Made by a program: the position numbers and the translations under genes
Assembly: GCF_030272615.1 (NCBI RefSeq)
Contig: NC_081410.1
Coordinates: 566,637,152-566,701,151, forward strand
From: Cryptomeria japonica
Taxonomy: Eukaryota > Streptophyta > Pinopsida > Cupressales > Cupressaceae
Reading direction: 5' to 3'
Length of the DNA stretch: 64,000 nt
Shown here: in pieces, positions 24,577 through 36,449 of the stretch
Layout: every line of letters begins with the position of its first letter
Numbering within the stretch: the first letter of the stretch is position 1
The notes under the pieces: model-generated
Seen by the model: the letters and a program-made list of their open reading frames with translations, nothing else
Told to the model about the DNA's origin: nothing
Database searches by the model: none

Positions 24577-25886
24577 TGTTGATGAGTATTAGGAGGTCGG
24601 TAAGTGACACAGAAAGAATGTGATAATAAAGGGGAGAAATAAGTTATTTAATGGGCAACTATTACCGAGTTAGACAATGATGAGATCATGTTGTTTTGAT
24701 TATTTTGATATCCTACACATGTTGTTGATTATAAGTTTAATATTGTATTATGTCACCGAGCAAGGAACCTAGTCGGTAAACCCTAAGGTTATCGATATCG
24801 GTTAAAGAAGACAGAATGTCTACCGAGCGAAGTTCAGTATTAACTGAGTAACAACCGAGTTATAATAGATAGCATTGGATGGATAAAAGCATTATTTAAT
24901 GAAGGATGCTGATGAGCTGGAGATGAATAAATGATTGGTATTTCGCGCAAGAAGTTTTTGTTAAGGATCTACGGCAATGAAAAATCAAGAGGAAAATCTA
25001 CAGCACAGATTGAACCGCAATAACCTAGCACAAGTTCCCAGGAAGGAATGCAAGTTCCAAGGCGAGGTAAAACATTTTCAGATCAAAGGATTCATTGAAC
25101 CTAGTCCAATTTAATGATCTGATGGCTAATATTAATCATGGGAAATGTGATCAAGGAGATCAAGTGATTAGAAATTGTTTATAAATAAGGAATTGTTGAT
25201 AAATAATGTATACGGGCAAATGTATGCACAGTGATGCTACAGGATTGTTTACCGAGCTCAGAAGCTTGAAGATTTGATTGAAGAACAGATTGAGAAGCCC
25301 AGCAAGCCCAACAAGGGACTAGATAAGTCTTATGACAAGATTGTTTTGAGCAAATAGAATCTGCTTTAGCATTTCAGATGTGAAGTTGCAGATATAATTT
25401 ATTACTGTTATTTGTTTAGTAAGTGACAGGAAATATCTTAACTGAGTGGACCTAATAGTCTTATTTGTAAACCCTCTAGCAAGGTAACATTTTAAATGAG
25501 TGCTTGAAATCCTTTGACAAGGTCACTTCTAACAAAGTGCAAGACTCTAACAAGTCTGAGGGAAATCCCTTAACCGGGTCACATCTAGCAATGTGTTTGT
25601 AATCTTTAACAGGATTTTCTTTTAACCGAGCATTCTCTAGAAGGGTATATTTCTTAGTGGGTCTGAAATCCCACAGTGGTTTTTCCCTATTTGGGTTTCC
25701 ACGTTAAATCTGGTGTTATATGTGTTGTGATATTATATGTTCATAGTTTGAATGTTTTATAGTTCTGGTTACATATTTTGAAGTATAAGCTACCGAGGTT
25801 GAATCAGTTGAATATATTGAACAAGTTAAGTTTGTATGATTCACCCCCCCCCCCTCCTCATCTTACTAACTATTGGCATCAGAACT
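24577..25886 (+). mobile_element. Copia-type LTR plus primer site inserted in minisatellite A
   Basis: The non-minisatellite insert starts TGTTGATGAG directly at the array edge. It contains blocks typical of the 62-kb LTR (CAGTGGTTTTTCCC.ATTTGGG) and a polypyrimidine run near 25845. It ends with TTGGCATCAGAAC, which resembles the tRNA-Met primer site TGGTATCAGAGC. The array resumes immediately after. Because the primer-site relic remains and no gag follows, this is a truncated element and not a clean solo LTR. A target-site duplication could not be confirmed. Confidence 0.6.
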
Positions 25887-26004
25887 TTATAGTCATGGGA
25901 TACAATATGACCCCTAAGGACAGCATATGACCCCTTATGACACCATATTGGGTCGTTATGGGTCCTATGGTGTCATAAGGGGTCATATTGTGTCCTATGA
26001 CTTT

Positions 26005-26260
26005 CTCCTAATGAATATTGAAAAACACGTTTTTTTCAGTTGACTTTCCAGGCTTGTCACTTCTAAGCCGAAACCCAAAGAAAACCCGAGCCAAAATTTG
26101 AAATATGAAATTTGTACAACAAAAATCAGATATCCAATTTAAACATGTAAATTCAATAACTAAATTTGCACATTATTAATCTATTGTTTATTAATATATT
26201 AATATATAATATATTAATATACAATATATTAATTTATAAATAAATTAGTATATGATATTA
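26005..26260. repeat. Second copy of the GATATC/AT-rich end block
   Basis: Collinear with 22212-22480 (AATATTGAAAAACAC, GTTGACTTTCCAGG, AT-rich TTAATATA block), but part of the GATATC cluster has been deleted, leaving CAGATATCCAATTTAAAC. With the GA tract and minisatellite that follow, it shows that a block of about 3.8 kb was duplicated in direct orientation. Confidence 0.75.
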
Positions 26261-26261
26261 G

Positions 26262-26283
26262 GGAGAGGGAGAGGGGGGAGTGG

Positions 26284-26359
<76 letters not shown>

Positions 26360-26700
26360 TTAGGGGAGAGGAAGGGAGAGTGAGGGAGAGGGAGAGGGTG
26401 AGGAAGAGAGAGAGGGGAGAGAGAGTGGGAGGGAGGGATAGAGAGAGATTAGGGGAGAGGGAGGGAGAGGGCAGGAGGGGAGGGGAGAGGGAGAGGGCGG
26501 GAGGGGAGGGAGACAGACATAGAGATAGAGATAGAGAGATATGGGAGGGTAAAGGGAGAGATAGATAGAGAGAGATAGAGAGATTAGGAGAGAGGGAGAG
26601 AGAGATTAGGGGAGAGAGAGAGGGGGGGAATATATATATATATATACAGAGAGAGAGAGATTAGGGGAGAGGGGGGAGGGGGGGAGAGAGAGAGGGATGG

Positions 26701-26750
<50 letters not shown>

Positions 26751-26765
26751 AAGGGAGGGGGAAGG
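26262..26765 (+). repeat. (GA)n-rich purine tract 2
   Basis: Homologous to the tract at 22478-22885, with a longer perfect (GA) run of about 75 bp at 26283-26357. The frame at 26380-26568 is low-complexity and not a gene. Confidence 0.9.
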
Positions 26766-28825
26766 GTTCATATTGTGTCCTATGACCCCTTAGGTGTTAA
26801 ATTTTTGTAAGCAATATTGACACTGCTTTTTATATTGTAATAATGGTTCATCTTGCTACCTTATGACACACTATGACCCCTTATGACACCATATAGTGTT
26901 GTTAGGGGTCATATGGTGTACTAAGGGGTCATGGGATACCATATGACTGCTAAGGACAATATATGACCCCTTATGACACCATATTGGGTCATTATGGGTC
27001 CTATGGTGTCATAAGGTGTCATATTGTGTCCTATGACCCCTTAAGACACTAGACACCATATGACCCCTGACGACACCAAATTGTGTTGTTATGGGTCATA
27101 TTGTGTCCTAAGGGGTCATATTGTGTCATATGACCCCTTTAAGACACCATATGACCCCTTAAGACACAATATGACCCTTTACGACTCCATATGGGTCATT
27201 AGGGATCATATGGTGTCCTAAGGGGTCATGGGATACCATATAACCCCTAAGGACAACATATGATACCATATTGGGTTGTTGTGGGTCCTATGGTGTCCTA
27301 AGGGGTCATATTGTGTTCTACGACCCCTAAGGACACCATATGACCCTTTACAACACCAAATTGTGTCGTTATGGGTCATATTGTGTCCTAAGGGGTCATA
27401 TTGTGTCATATGACCCCTTTAAGACACCATATGACCCCCTTAGGACACAATATGACACTTTACGACTATACGGTGTCGTTATGGGTCATATGACCCCTTA
27501 TGATCACTTATGACACCGTATGGTGTCGTTAGGGGTCATATAGTGTCCTAAGGGGTCATGGGATATCATATGACCCTTAAGGACAATATATGACCCCTTA
27601 TGACACCATATTGGGTCGTTATGGGTCCTATAATGTCGTAAGGGGTTATATTGTGTCCTAAGACCTATTAGGACACTATATGACCCCTTACGACATCAAA
27701 TTGTGTCGTTATCGGTCATATAATGTCCTAAGGGTTCATATGGTGTCATATGACCCCTTTAAGACACCATACGGCCCTTTAAGACACAATATGACCCTTT
27801 ACGACTCTATATGATGTTTTTATGGGTCATATGACCCGTTATGATGCCTTATGACACCATATGGTGTTGTTAGGGGTCATATCATGTCCTAAGGGGTCAT
27901 GGGATACCTTATGACCCCTAAGGACAACATATGACCCCTTTTGACGCCATATTGGGTCGTTATGGGTTGTATGGTGTCCGAATGGGTCATATTGTGTCCT
28001 ATGACCCCTTAGGACACCATATTACCCCTTACAACACCAAATTGTATTGTTATGGGTCATATTATGTCCTATGGGCTCATATTCTATCATATGACCCCTT
28101 TAAGACACCATATGACCCCTTAGGACACAATATGACCCTTTACGACTGTATAGGGTGTCATTATGGATCATATGAACCCTTATGACACCATATGGTGTCG
28201 TTAGAAGTCATACGGTGTCCTAAGGAGTCATAGGATGTCGTATGACCCCTAAGGACAACATATGACCCCTTATGACACCATACTGGGTTGTTGTGGGTCC
28301 TATGGTGTCCTAAGGGGTCATATTGTGTCCTATGACCCCTTAGGATACCATATGACCCTTTCGATACCAAATTGTGTCATTATGAGTCATATTGTGTCAC
28401 ATGAACCCTTTAAGACACCATATGACCCCTTAGGACACAATATGATCCTTTACGATTCTATACAGTGTTTTTATGGGTCATTTTACCCCTTATGACATCA
28501 TATAGTGTCGGTAGGGGTCATATGGTTTCCTAAGGGGTCATGGGATACCATATGACCCCTAAGGATAACATATGACCCTTTATGACACCATATTGGGTTG
28601 TTATGGGTCCTATGGTCTCCTAAGGGGTCGTATTGTGTTCTATGATCCCTTAGGACACCATATGACCCCTTACAGCATGAAATTGTGTTGTTATGGGTCA
28701 TATTATGTCCTACGGGGTCATATTGTGTCATATGACCCCTTTAAGAGACCATATGACCCCTTAGGACATAATATGACCCCTTATGACACCATATTGGGTC
28801 ATTATGGGTCCTAAGGGGTCATATG
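26766..28825. repeat. Palindromic minisatellite array B
   Basis: Same units as array A and in the same order. Markers at about 27072, 27351, 27693, 28035, 28367 and 28679 give spacings of 279, 342, 342, 332 and 312 bp. The first spacings mirror those of array A, so the two arrays derive from one duplicated block and not from independent expansion. Frames on both strands across it are repeat artefacts. Confidence 0.88.
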
Positions 28826-29045
28826 ACCCCTCTCCCAGAATCTCTCTCTCTCTCCCTCTCCCTAGTCTCTCTCACCCTCCCTCTACCCTAATCTCTCTCT
28901 CCCTGTCCCCTAATATTTCTCTCTCCCCATCCCCCCCTCTCTCTCTCTCTCACTCTCTCCCCTAATTTCTCTCCCCCCTACCCCCTCCCCCCCTCTCTCC
29001 CCTAATCTCTCTCTCCTCCTCTAATCTCTCTCTCTCTCTCTCTAA
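28826..29045 (-). repeat. (CT)n-rich pyrimidine tract
   Basis: About 220 bp of CTCTCT/CCCTAAT repeats. It is the inverted counterpart of the GA tracts: CCCCTAAT here against ATTAGGGG there. Array B is thus bounded by GA on the left and CT on the right. Confidence 0.85.
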
Positions 29046-29225
29046 AATATGAAAACTGAAATCGAATATCTGATTTCTGCCACTGCCATTAATGTGGCAA
29101 TAGTAAAAAAAAGGCCAACAATGGGAATTATTTTTGGGACCCCCCAAATTTATGCATTAAAATCAGATATCCAATATAATAGGATATCCGATTATATTGG
29201 ATATCTGATTTTTGTGGATTCCAAT
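29046..29225. repeat. GATATC-rich palindrome cluster
   Basis: Contains AATCAGATATCCAATATAAT followed by AGGATATCCGATTATATTGG and ATATCTGATTTTT: a near-complete inverted repeat of about 55 bp centred near 29188. It matches the strings at 22325-22375 and 39379-39460 and stands directly before the transposase-like gene. It may be a subterminal transposase-binding region (inference). Confidence 0.5.
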
Positions 29226-29365
29226 GGTCCACATTCTTCACATTCTACTTTTTGTTAACAATCATAGGTTTTTAGACAGGTTGAGACAAATTTGTGCTTT
29301 TGAGAGATTCTTAAAGTCAAATCTTACATTGTCAATCATTTAGGAGAATCTTTGTGGAGGTAAAT

Positions 29366-32300
29366 GGGGAGTATTAGTCGTCGGAAGTCAAAATGCAAAA
29401 GAAAGCTTTCAAATGACCAAATTGAAGTGTATAGAGAAAGAGATAGAGAAGGTCATAGGAGGAGGAGATAAGGTATGTTAAATATTGCTAATGTTACTTC
29501 AAGTGAAGAGGAAATTCAATTTGAAAATGTTGAACAAGTTATTGAAAATGAAAAATGTAGATTTTGAAAGTGAAAATGTTGAACATGTTGAAAATGTTTA
29601 AAGTGATAATGAAAATGCTCAACATGATGTGAGAACGGAAAGTGAAAATATGGGAGTTGACAATGAAGGTGTCCATAATTTTGGTTTAAATATGAAATTT
29701 TTTGACATTGGAGGTGAAAATGTAGAAAATTTTGACATAGGTGGTGAACATGTGGAAAATTTTGACATTGGAGGTGAAAATATGGAAAACTTTGACATTG
29801 AAGGTGGAATTTCTCAACCAAGTGAACAATATGTAACACCTAATTACTTCAGAAATGAAGACCCTCTCATGGATGAAAGACAAATTCCAAATCCAAGACC
29901 TTGAAGAACCCCAAAATGGCTACTTGAAATTGATGAGAACATTATTGAGAATCTTTAAGGCAAGAGGTCAACAAGAATTGTTAGATTGTGGGCTACACAA
30001 CTTTTCGACCAAAATTTTAGCAATAACATTAACCGAGCAATGCCAACTTTTTGTTCAATTTCTAAAGATGATAAAGATGAGAACATTGCTAAACAAATTG
30101 AAGATTTGTATGAACAAGAAGATGGAGCGAAATTCTATTATTGCAAAAAATCTATTCAATGTTGTCAATTCTATTGGAAAGAATAGCAAGGAAAGAGATA
30201 AGAGATCCGCTCGAAGAGTGATTACAACCTCCTTAGAACCATCAATTAAGGAAGGCTTGTCAAATGAGACCAACTTGTGTTGACTTGAACATAAATCGTA
30301 AAACTTTGGATAGAGCACTTGCATGAAGATAAAGACTTGACAATCCACTTCAACATGATACATGGGATTTTGGTGGGAGGCTTCCACGTGTTTATAGAAA
30401 GTTGTATGACAATGTGAAGGAGGAGATTCAACAATTTTTACACTTTAATTATATAGTATCACCCAATGTAAAGGACATTTTGAAATTAAGAATCGACAAA
30501 CGAGACCGCACACCCCATCCCTTAGATTTCATGGAATCAAGCCAAACAATTTTGTACAAATTTTTTTGTGAAGTCATCCAACTTTGAAAATATCACAAAG
30601 GGCCTTTGAATCTTTGAAGCCATTTTATTGTGTACCTCTTAAGATTCGTAATACTTGTTGTTGCAAGTACCATGTGGAGTTTTCAATGTAAAATGAACTT
30701 TTATGCCATATTCGTTCTACGTTGCATACTAATGAGATGTTGCAGGAGTGTGGTGCAATGTTATTTTCAAGATCATCAAGAGACTTGTGAGATCCATTTT
30801 TATGCCCTAGAGATGATGGCTGCTATTTCTATAGAAATGATTGTTTGAATGAGAAGTTCTCACAATGTGGTGAGTTGTCAAAGTTTGTTTCATGTTTTCA
30901 TGAGGGTAGCAAACACAAGTTTGGAAAGAATTATGTTGAGAAAAAAAGATATGAGACAATGAAATATACTTTGAAGAGTGGAGGTGAAGGTTCTAGATGA
31001 GAATTAGTCTCAAGATAAGTGAGTGTTGCTGATTCTATTTTGGATTTTAAGGAAAATATTTTTTACAAGTATGCAAGGCACACCCATAGGTCTTAGTGGT
31101 TGGATCAATAGTTCAGGATGTGTAAGAACTCTTTCCCGATTGGCACTATTGTATTGGTAGTTGATTTTGTAGAGAACTATACATTTCAACCATAGAATGA
31201 GGTACAGTCTCAATACTACAATTCAATCCAGATTGCTATTTTTGTTCACATTACATATAGACATGCTCCTGATAGTATAGAAGAGGACAAGAAGATAATC
31301 AGGGAGTATCATTTTTATATAAGTGATCATAGATCACACTCCTCCGAGTATGTGCAACATTATTTCGAGATTTTTTTTGAGTTCTTGTATGAGAAAGACA
31401 TTGAAATTGATCGACATATCATATGGTCAAATAACTATATGGGTCAATTCAAGAATGCCCGTATATTTTATTGGTTGAGTAGAATGCATGTAGAGAGGCA
31501 TATACTTCATATTTGGTGTTTTTTTGAGGCAGGGCATGGGAAGGGGGACCATGATGGAGCAGGTGCATGTTTGAAGAGACCTCTAGTTAAGAAGCAATTA
31601 AGAATTTCAGGTGTAAATTTCTCTGATGCAAGTTCTATTTTTTATTGGTGTAGTTAAACATTGTCACATGGAGGTACTCTTGATTTAGCAGTGACTAGAT
31701 TCTTTTGGTTGGTTGAGGAGGGCACAATTGGATACAGATTGGATTGTCAAACAATTAAAGATTCTTCAAAGATGAATTCATTTCTTAGCTCAAACACAAG
31801 TACATGGACCATTTGGACACAAGTGTTGGATTGTTTTTGTCAGAGTTGTGTTCAGTGTGATTGGGATCAGTGCAAGTCAAGTGAGTGGGTTGATATGTGG
31901 GTTCCACAATATCTAACTCCTTTATCTCAAACAATATCCTTGTCAAATGATGAAATGGAAAGTTTACTTGAGTATGATCGTCTATCAGATCTTGTATAGC
32001 CAGGACATGTTTTTGCAGTTGTTGCATTGCAAGGGAATGAAGAGAGATCAGAATATTGGCCGACGTGATGTGTACAGGGAAAACATAAGCTAACACAACC
32101 AATGACAAATGATGATGGGTTCACATATCCTACATGTTCAGTTGTAGTTGTGGGAACTTGGTTGCGAGCATACATGATTAAAAAGAATCACATACCTGCA
32201 TTTGAAGACTATGAGAGACACAAAACCATTCTCATGTATTCACACCTTATTACAGCTATAAATTTCAAGTTGTTGAAGCATCAAGCAAAAGCAAAGACTA

Positions 32301-32390
32301 AAGACCTATAGACAATGACTACTACTGATCATGAAGCAATACTGGATACTCTTAAGCAAAGAGATGACCCTTCAGGAGTAGTAGGTCTTT
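29366..32390 (+). pseudogene. Decayed DDE-transposase-like gene (HGKG/DGAGA type)
   Basis: Fragments in several + frames follow one protein. A basic start MGSISRRKSKCKRK lies at 29366, an acidic repeated stretch at 29560-29800, and a Cys-rich part (CCCKYHVEF) near 30660. Then comes VVDFVENYTFQP..NEVQ near 31150-31210, IIWSNNYMGQFKNARIFYW near 31417, HIWCFFEAGHGKGDHDGAGA near 31508, and a C-terminal part to about 32310. The order D-F-ENY, S-D-G-x-x-Q-KN, W-FF-HGK-x3-DG-G is known to me from uncharacterised eukaryotic DDE-like transposon proteins, whose family I cannot name. Here the expected Asp after Ser is Asn, and there are many stops and shifts, so it is dead. Introns may account for some breaks. 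Confidence 0.55.
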
Positions 32391-32479
32391 AATGGTGCCT
32401 TATTTTTTTTATCATGCATTTAATTTCAAACAATGATCCTAAAACTTTAATGTTCAATTTTGTTACGTGTATATTAAGG

Positions 32480-32960
32480 ATGTGTTCAAAATGCAGGTCT
32501 ATTGATGATTGTTTTTTTTGGCAACATAGTTTATGCATGCACATAGCAGGTACACTCAATATAATTCGAAGGGATGTATTTTTGCAACACGACTTATTAT
32601 CATGCATTTGATTAGCTTTACAATTTTTGTTATTAGACAACACTATTTGACAATTTTTTATGATATAATTATCACAAAACCTTTATGCTCATGCAGGTCT
32701 TTTTGATGATATACAACACTATCGCATTATGATTTTTGTGTCAAAATAGTGGGTTCTCTTGATATAATTCTAAGGGACATATTTTTATGGTATATAATCC
32801 CACCTTTTCATTTATTATAATGTATTTTAGTTGTAGTGATTATCATATAGCCTTTATGTTCATGCATGCATTTTATGTGTAGACTAACAATTCTTAAAAA
32901 TACAGGTTCATGCTAGATCATTCATTGTTGAATAGTTTACTATTGGTGATGGTACATATT
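32480..32960. repeat. Degenerate ~205-bp direct repeat after the transposase relic
   Basis: ATGCAGGTCT..TTGATGAT followed by TTCTAAGGGA-ATATTTTT appears at 32493-32585 and 32694-32795, and a weaker start (ATACAGGTTCATG) at 32903. The copies could be diverged duplicates of an exon and its flank. No frame is open through them. From 32960 to 33770 I see nothing but AT-rich DNA. Confidence 0.4.
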
Positions 32961-33769
32961 CCTTGGGGTTATCAATATTTAGCTACTTTTTAAGTTTTAT
33001 TTTCAAGAACTGCAAAAAATTATAGCCAAACACAACACCGTATGCTATGGGTGCATTAATGAGATTAAATTTTGTGTGTAAACATTATATCCCTCACTTT
33101 GTCAATGTGATTAAATTTTATAAAATTTGACACACTATGTCAAGTGAATCTATGACCATTTAGAAATGACAATATCTACCATCGTCTTCAACCATGCAAA
33201 GAAATGTAGTGAGAAGGGCTTTAATCAACATGCATCTTTCTTCAAAGTTATGGTTGTAGAATTTGCAGAGAAACTGGTAAGTTTCATAATTATACAATCT
33301 TGTACCTATTAAAAATGTTTCAAATGATCTATTTATAATTTGACAAAATAATTTTTTTCTTGTTGCACATTCACTCCACATAAAAAGGTTTCTAATTTTG
33401 GTCTTCATTTATATGTAGGCATTGATCTACGTAAGCTTTTCTCTTAGGACATGAGGATGTCTGATGTAGATGAAGTGGGATGTTATATTTGTATATGAAT
33501 GTGAATTGATGTAACTTTGTTATGATGATATGCGATGTCCATGAGAAAACTGGTTTAGTTATATTAATGATATACAATGTATTTGTACATGAGTACATTA
33601 GTGTAGTTGTATTGATAATGATGAAAAATCATGTTTGCATATTCATTCATGGATGTCACATGCAAGTGTAATGGTTATTATGTGTATAAAATACATGGAA
33701 ATATTGATGATCATTATGTGTCTACTATGTAATGCTTGTTTATCTATATTTTTTCATTGAATGAGATTG

Positions 33770-35400
33770 ATGGAATTTTTGCCAACTAAAAAAATACTGC
33801 CCTAATAAAACCATAGGGAATATTGAAAAAATGAGATATGATTTTGTAGGGACCCCTCTCGTGGCCTCTTAGGTTCAAATGGATGATTTTTAGGTGCCAC
33901 GGATCCTGAGTTAGGCCCCATCAAAGTTTGACAATTTTAAGCACTTAGGATGCTCAAGGGACAATGTCGGTAGAGTACGACCCCAAGCATTCGATCGAGT
34001 GGGGGCCCAAAAATAGGAGAATTCATAGGGTAATAATGCCTAACTCGACATATCGAAACCAATGGTTCATGATCACAATAAGAAGAATGAGATATTGGCC
34101 ATGTGACAACATTCAGAGGTACTATAGATTGTGAGTTACGGCCCGTCAAAGTTTGACAATTTTAGCACTTAGGGTGCTCAAGGGACGACGTCAATAGGGT
34201 ATGACCCTGATCATTCAACCGATTGGGGTGGGGGGGGGAATAGGAGTATGCATAGGGTAATAATTCCTAACTGGACATGTCAGAACCGACGGTTCATGAT
34301 CACAATGAGCAGAACGAGAAATTTGCCACGCGACAACATTTGATTGAAAGAGACTGACAATTTTTTTGCCAACTGAAAAATGCTTCCCTAATAAAACCAT
34401 AGGGAATCTTGAAAAACTGAGATAGGATTTTGTAGGGACCCCTCTCATGGCCCCGTAGGTTTAAATGGATTGTTCATAGGTGCCACAAATTTTGAGTTAG
34501 GGCCCATCAAAGTTTGATAATTTTTAGCACTTAGGGTACTCAAGGGACAACGTCGGTAGGGTATGACCTCGAACATTCGACCGAGTGGGAGGGGGAAATA
34601 AGAGAATGCATAGGGTAATAATGCCTAACTAGACATGTCAAAACTGATGGTTCATGGTCACAACAAGCAGAATGAGAAATTGGCCACGCGATGACATTTG
34701 ATTGAAAGAGATTGATGATTTTTTTGCCAACTGCAAAAATGCCGCGCTAATAAAACCATAGGGAATCTTGAAAACCCAAGATAGGATTTTGTAGGGACCC
34801 TGCTTGTTGCCCCGTAGGTTCAAATAGATCATTTGCAGGTGCCATGGATTCCATGTTAGGGCCTATCAACGTTTGACATTTTTTAGCACTTAGCGTGCTC
34901 AAGGGATGACGCTGGTAGGGTATTCAACCCCGAGCATTCGACTGAGTGGGGGGCGGTGGGGGGGGGGGGGAATAGGAGAATGCATAGGGTAATAATTCCT
35001 AACTAGACATGTCAAAATTGATAGTTCATGATCGCGACAAGAAGAACGAGAAATTGGCCACGCAACAACATTTGATTGAATGAGACTTAAGATTTTTTTG
35101 CCAACTAAAAAAATGTCGCCCTAATAAAACCATAGGAATATTGAAAAACCAAGATAGGCTTTTGTAGGGACCCCTCCCATGGCCCCTTTGGTTCAAACAG
35201 ATCATTCGTAGGTGCCACAAATTCTACGTTAGGGCCTATCAAAGTTTGACTATTTTTAGCACTTAGAGTGCTAGAGGGATGACGTCAATAGGGTATAACA
35301 CCAAGTGTTCAACCGAGTGGGGTGGGTGGGGGAATAGGAGCATGCATATGTTGGAACTGACGGTTCGTGATCACAACGAGAAGAAAGAGATCACAATGAG
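33770..35400. repeat. Satellite of ~368 bp, four full or near-full units plus one partial
   Basis: Units start with TTTTTTGCCAACT.AAAAAATG and contain AATAAAACCATAGGGAAT, TTTGTAGGGACCCCTC, ATCAAAGTTTGACAATTTT, a poly-G run of variable length, and GACATGTCAAAACTGATGG. Unit starts are at about 33776, 34357, 34722 and 35094 (365 and 372 bp apart). A truncated unit of about 222 bp sits between the first two. The minus-strand frames inside are similar to one another only because of the repeat. Confidence 0.85.
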
Positions 35401-36445
35401 TAGAACAATCTTGAGCAGTTTTGCCAATATGAGTAACCTATGACTAGACATAACAAATATTGGTCTAGATGACTTTATTACATAAAAATTGATTATATTT
35501 CACCTTATATACATTGAGAATCCATCAAAACACTTATCTTCCAAATTTGACCTCGTGGAGGCCTGATGAGTGAGGAGGTCATTAAATTTGGTGAAGTTGC
35601 CAAAGGCAACCACTTTAAAACTTACGATTTAGATGAAATGAATTATATATAATCTAAAGATTATACAAACAACACTTATGATGAAATGAAAGGAATTGTA
35701 TTGTTCATTAAATAACCATTATTAACCATTGTTAATTATTGGATTGAAGATTAAAGTTTAAAATGATAACACCATGCACACATGAGCAAGAATTTATATG
35801 ATCAAATATCTTCTATATATATGAAAAGGTCAAATGATTACACGTGTATGTCCATACACAAATATGGCATACATGCCAACTAAAACAAAATGTATGTTTA
35901 TATACGTGAATGTATGTCCATATACAAAATATACATGCCAACTAGACATGTAAGCATCCCAAAACTATCTATAACATCATAAGCTACTGATGGATCATCA
36001 AATTTGATCCTCTTCGCTGCACTGCTTGACTCTGAAGGATCCTCCACAAGAAAAAACAAACCATGATTAAGATTAGTTATATTATATAACTCACATTCAA
36101 AAAATTAACATAAAAATGAACTATAATTGAACTCCTATATCTGTCATCAACTGTTAAATAGACCATGTAAATTAAAATTACTACTTAATATTATCTAGAT
36201 TATAAATATTCATTTAAAATATAGAATGAACTATGAAAATACAAATATCCCTCACCATGACACGACTGAGTTGATAGGGAAATGACTCTTTCTAGTTTTC
36301 CCTAATCACAATCGTAGAAACCTCCTTGGTGACTGATTTTCCTATCTCATTGTGTGGGTTTTCTTCTACTGTTTTGATATCCTTTGGGTGTGGCTCATTT
36401 TCTGCGTCTGGTTGGTGATAGTGATCTCCTATTATCTGGTGACAA
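35400..36445. other. AT-rich spacer with a short direct repeat
   Basis: No gene seen. A short direct repeat, TGTATGTCCATA(T/C)AC followed by ACATGCCAACTA, occurs at 35845 and 35915. The minus frame 36570-36292 lies antisense to the next ORF relic and is judged a shadow. Confidence 0.4.
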
Positions 36446-36449
36446 CGAG

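Noticed and set aside
22477-26568. Arg/Glu/Gly-rich frames across the GA tracts
   Set aside because: They are simple-sequence artefacts of (GA)n.
23691-28814. Many 60-86-codon frames on both strands (e.g. MTPYDTILG..., DPLGHHMTPYD...)
   Set aside because: They arise from the palindromic minisatellite having a stop-poor period. There is no start context, and both strands encode the same peptide style.
22890-28825. CRISPR-like array
   Set aside because: Units are contiguous and variable, without constant repeats separated by unique spacers, and the context is a plant nuclear genome.
31785-32175. Minus frames opposite the transposase-like relic
   Set aside because: They are shadows of the + strand coding relic.
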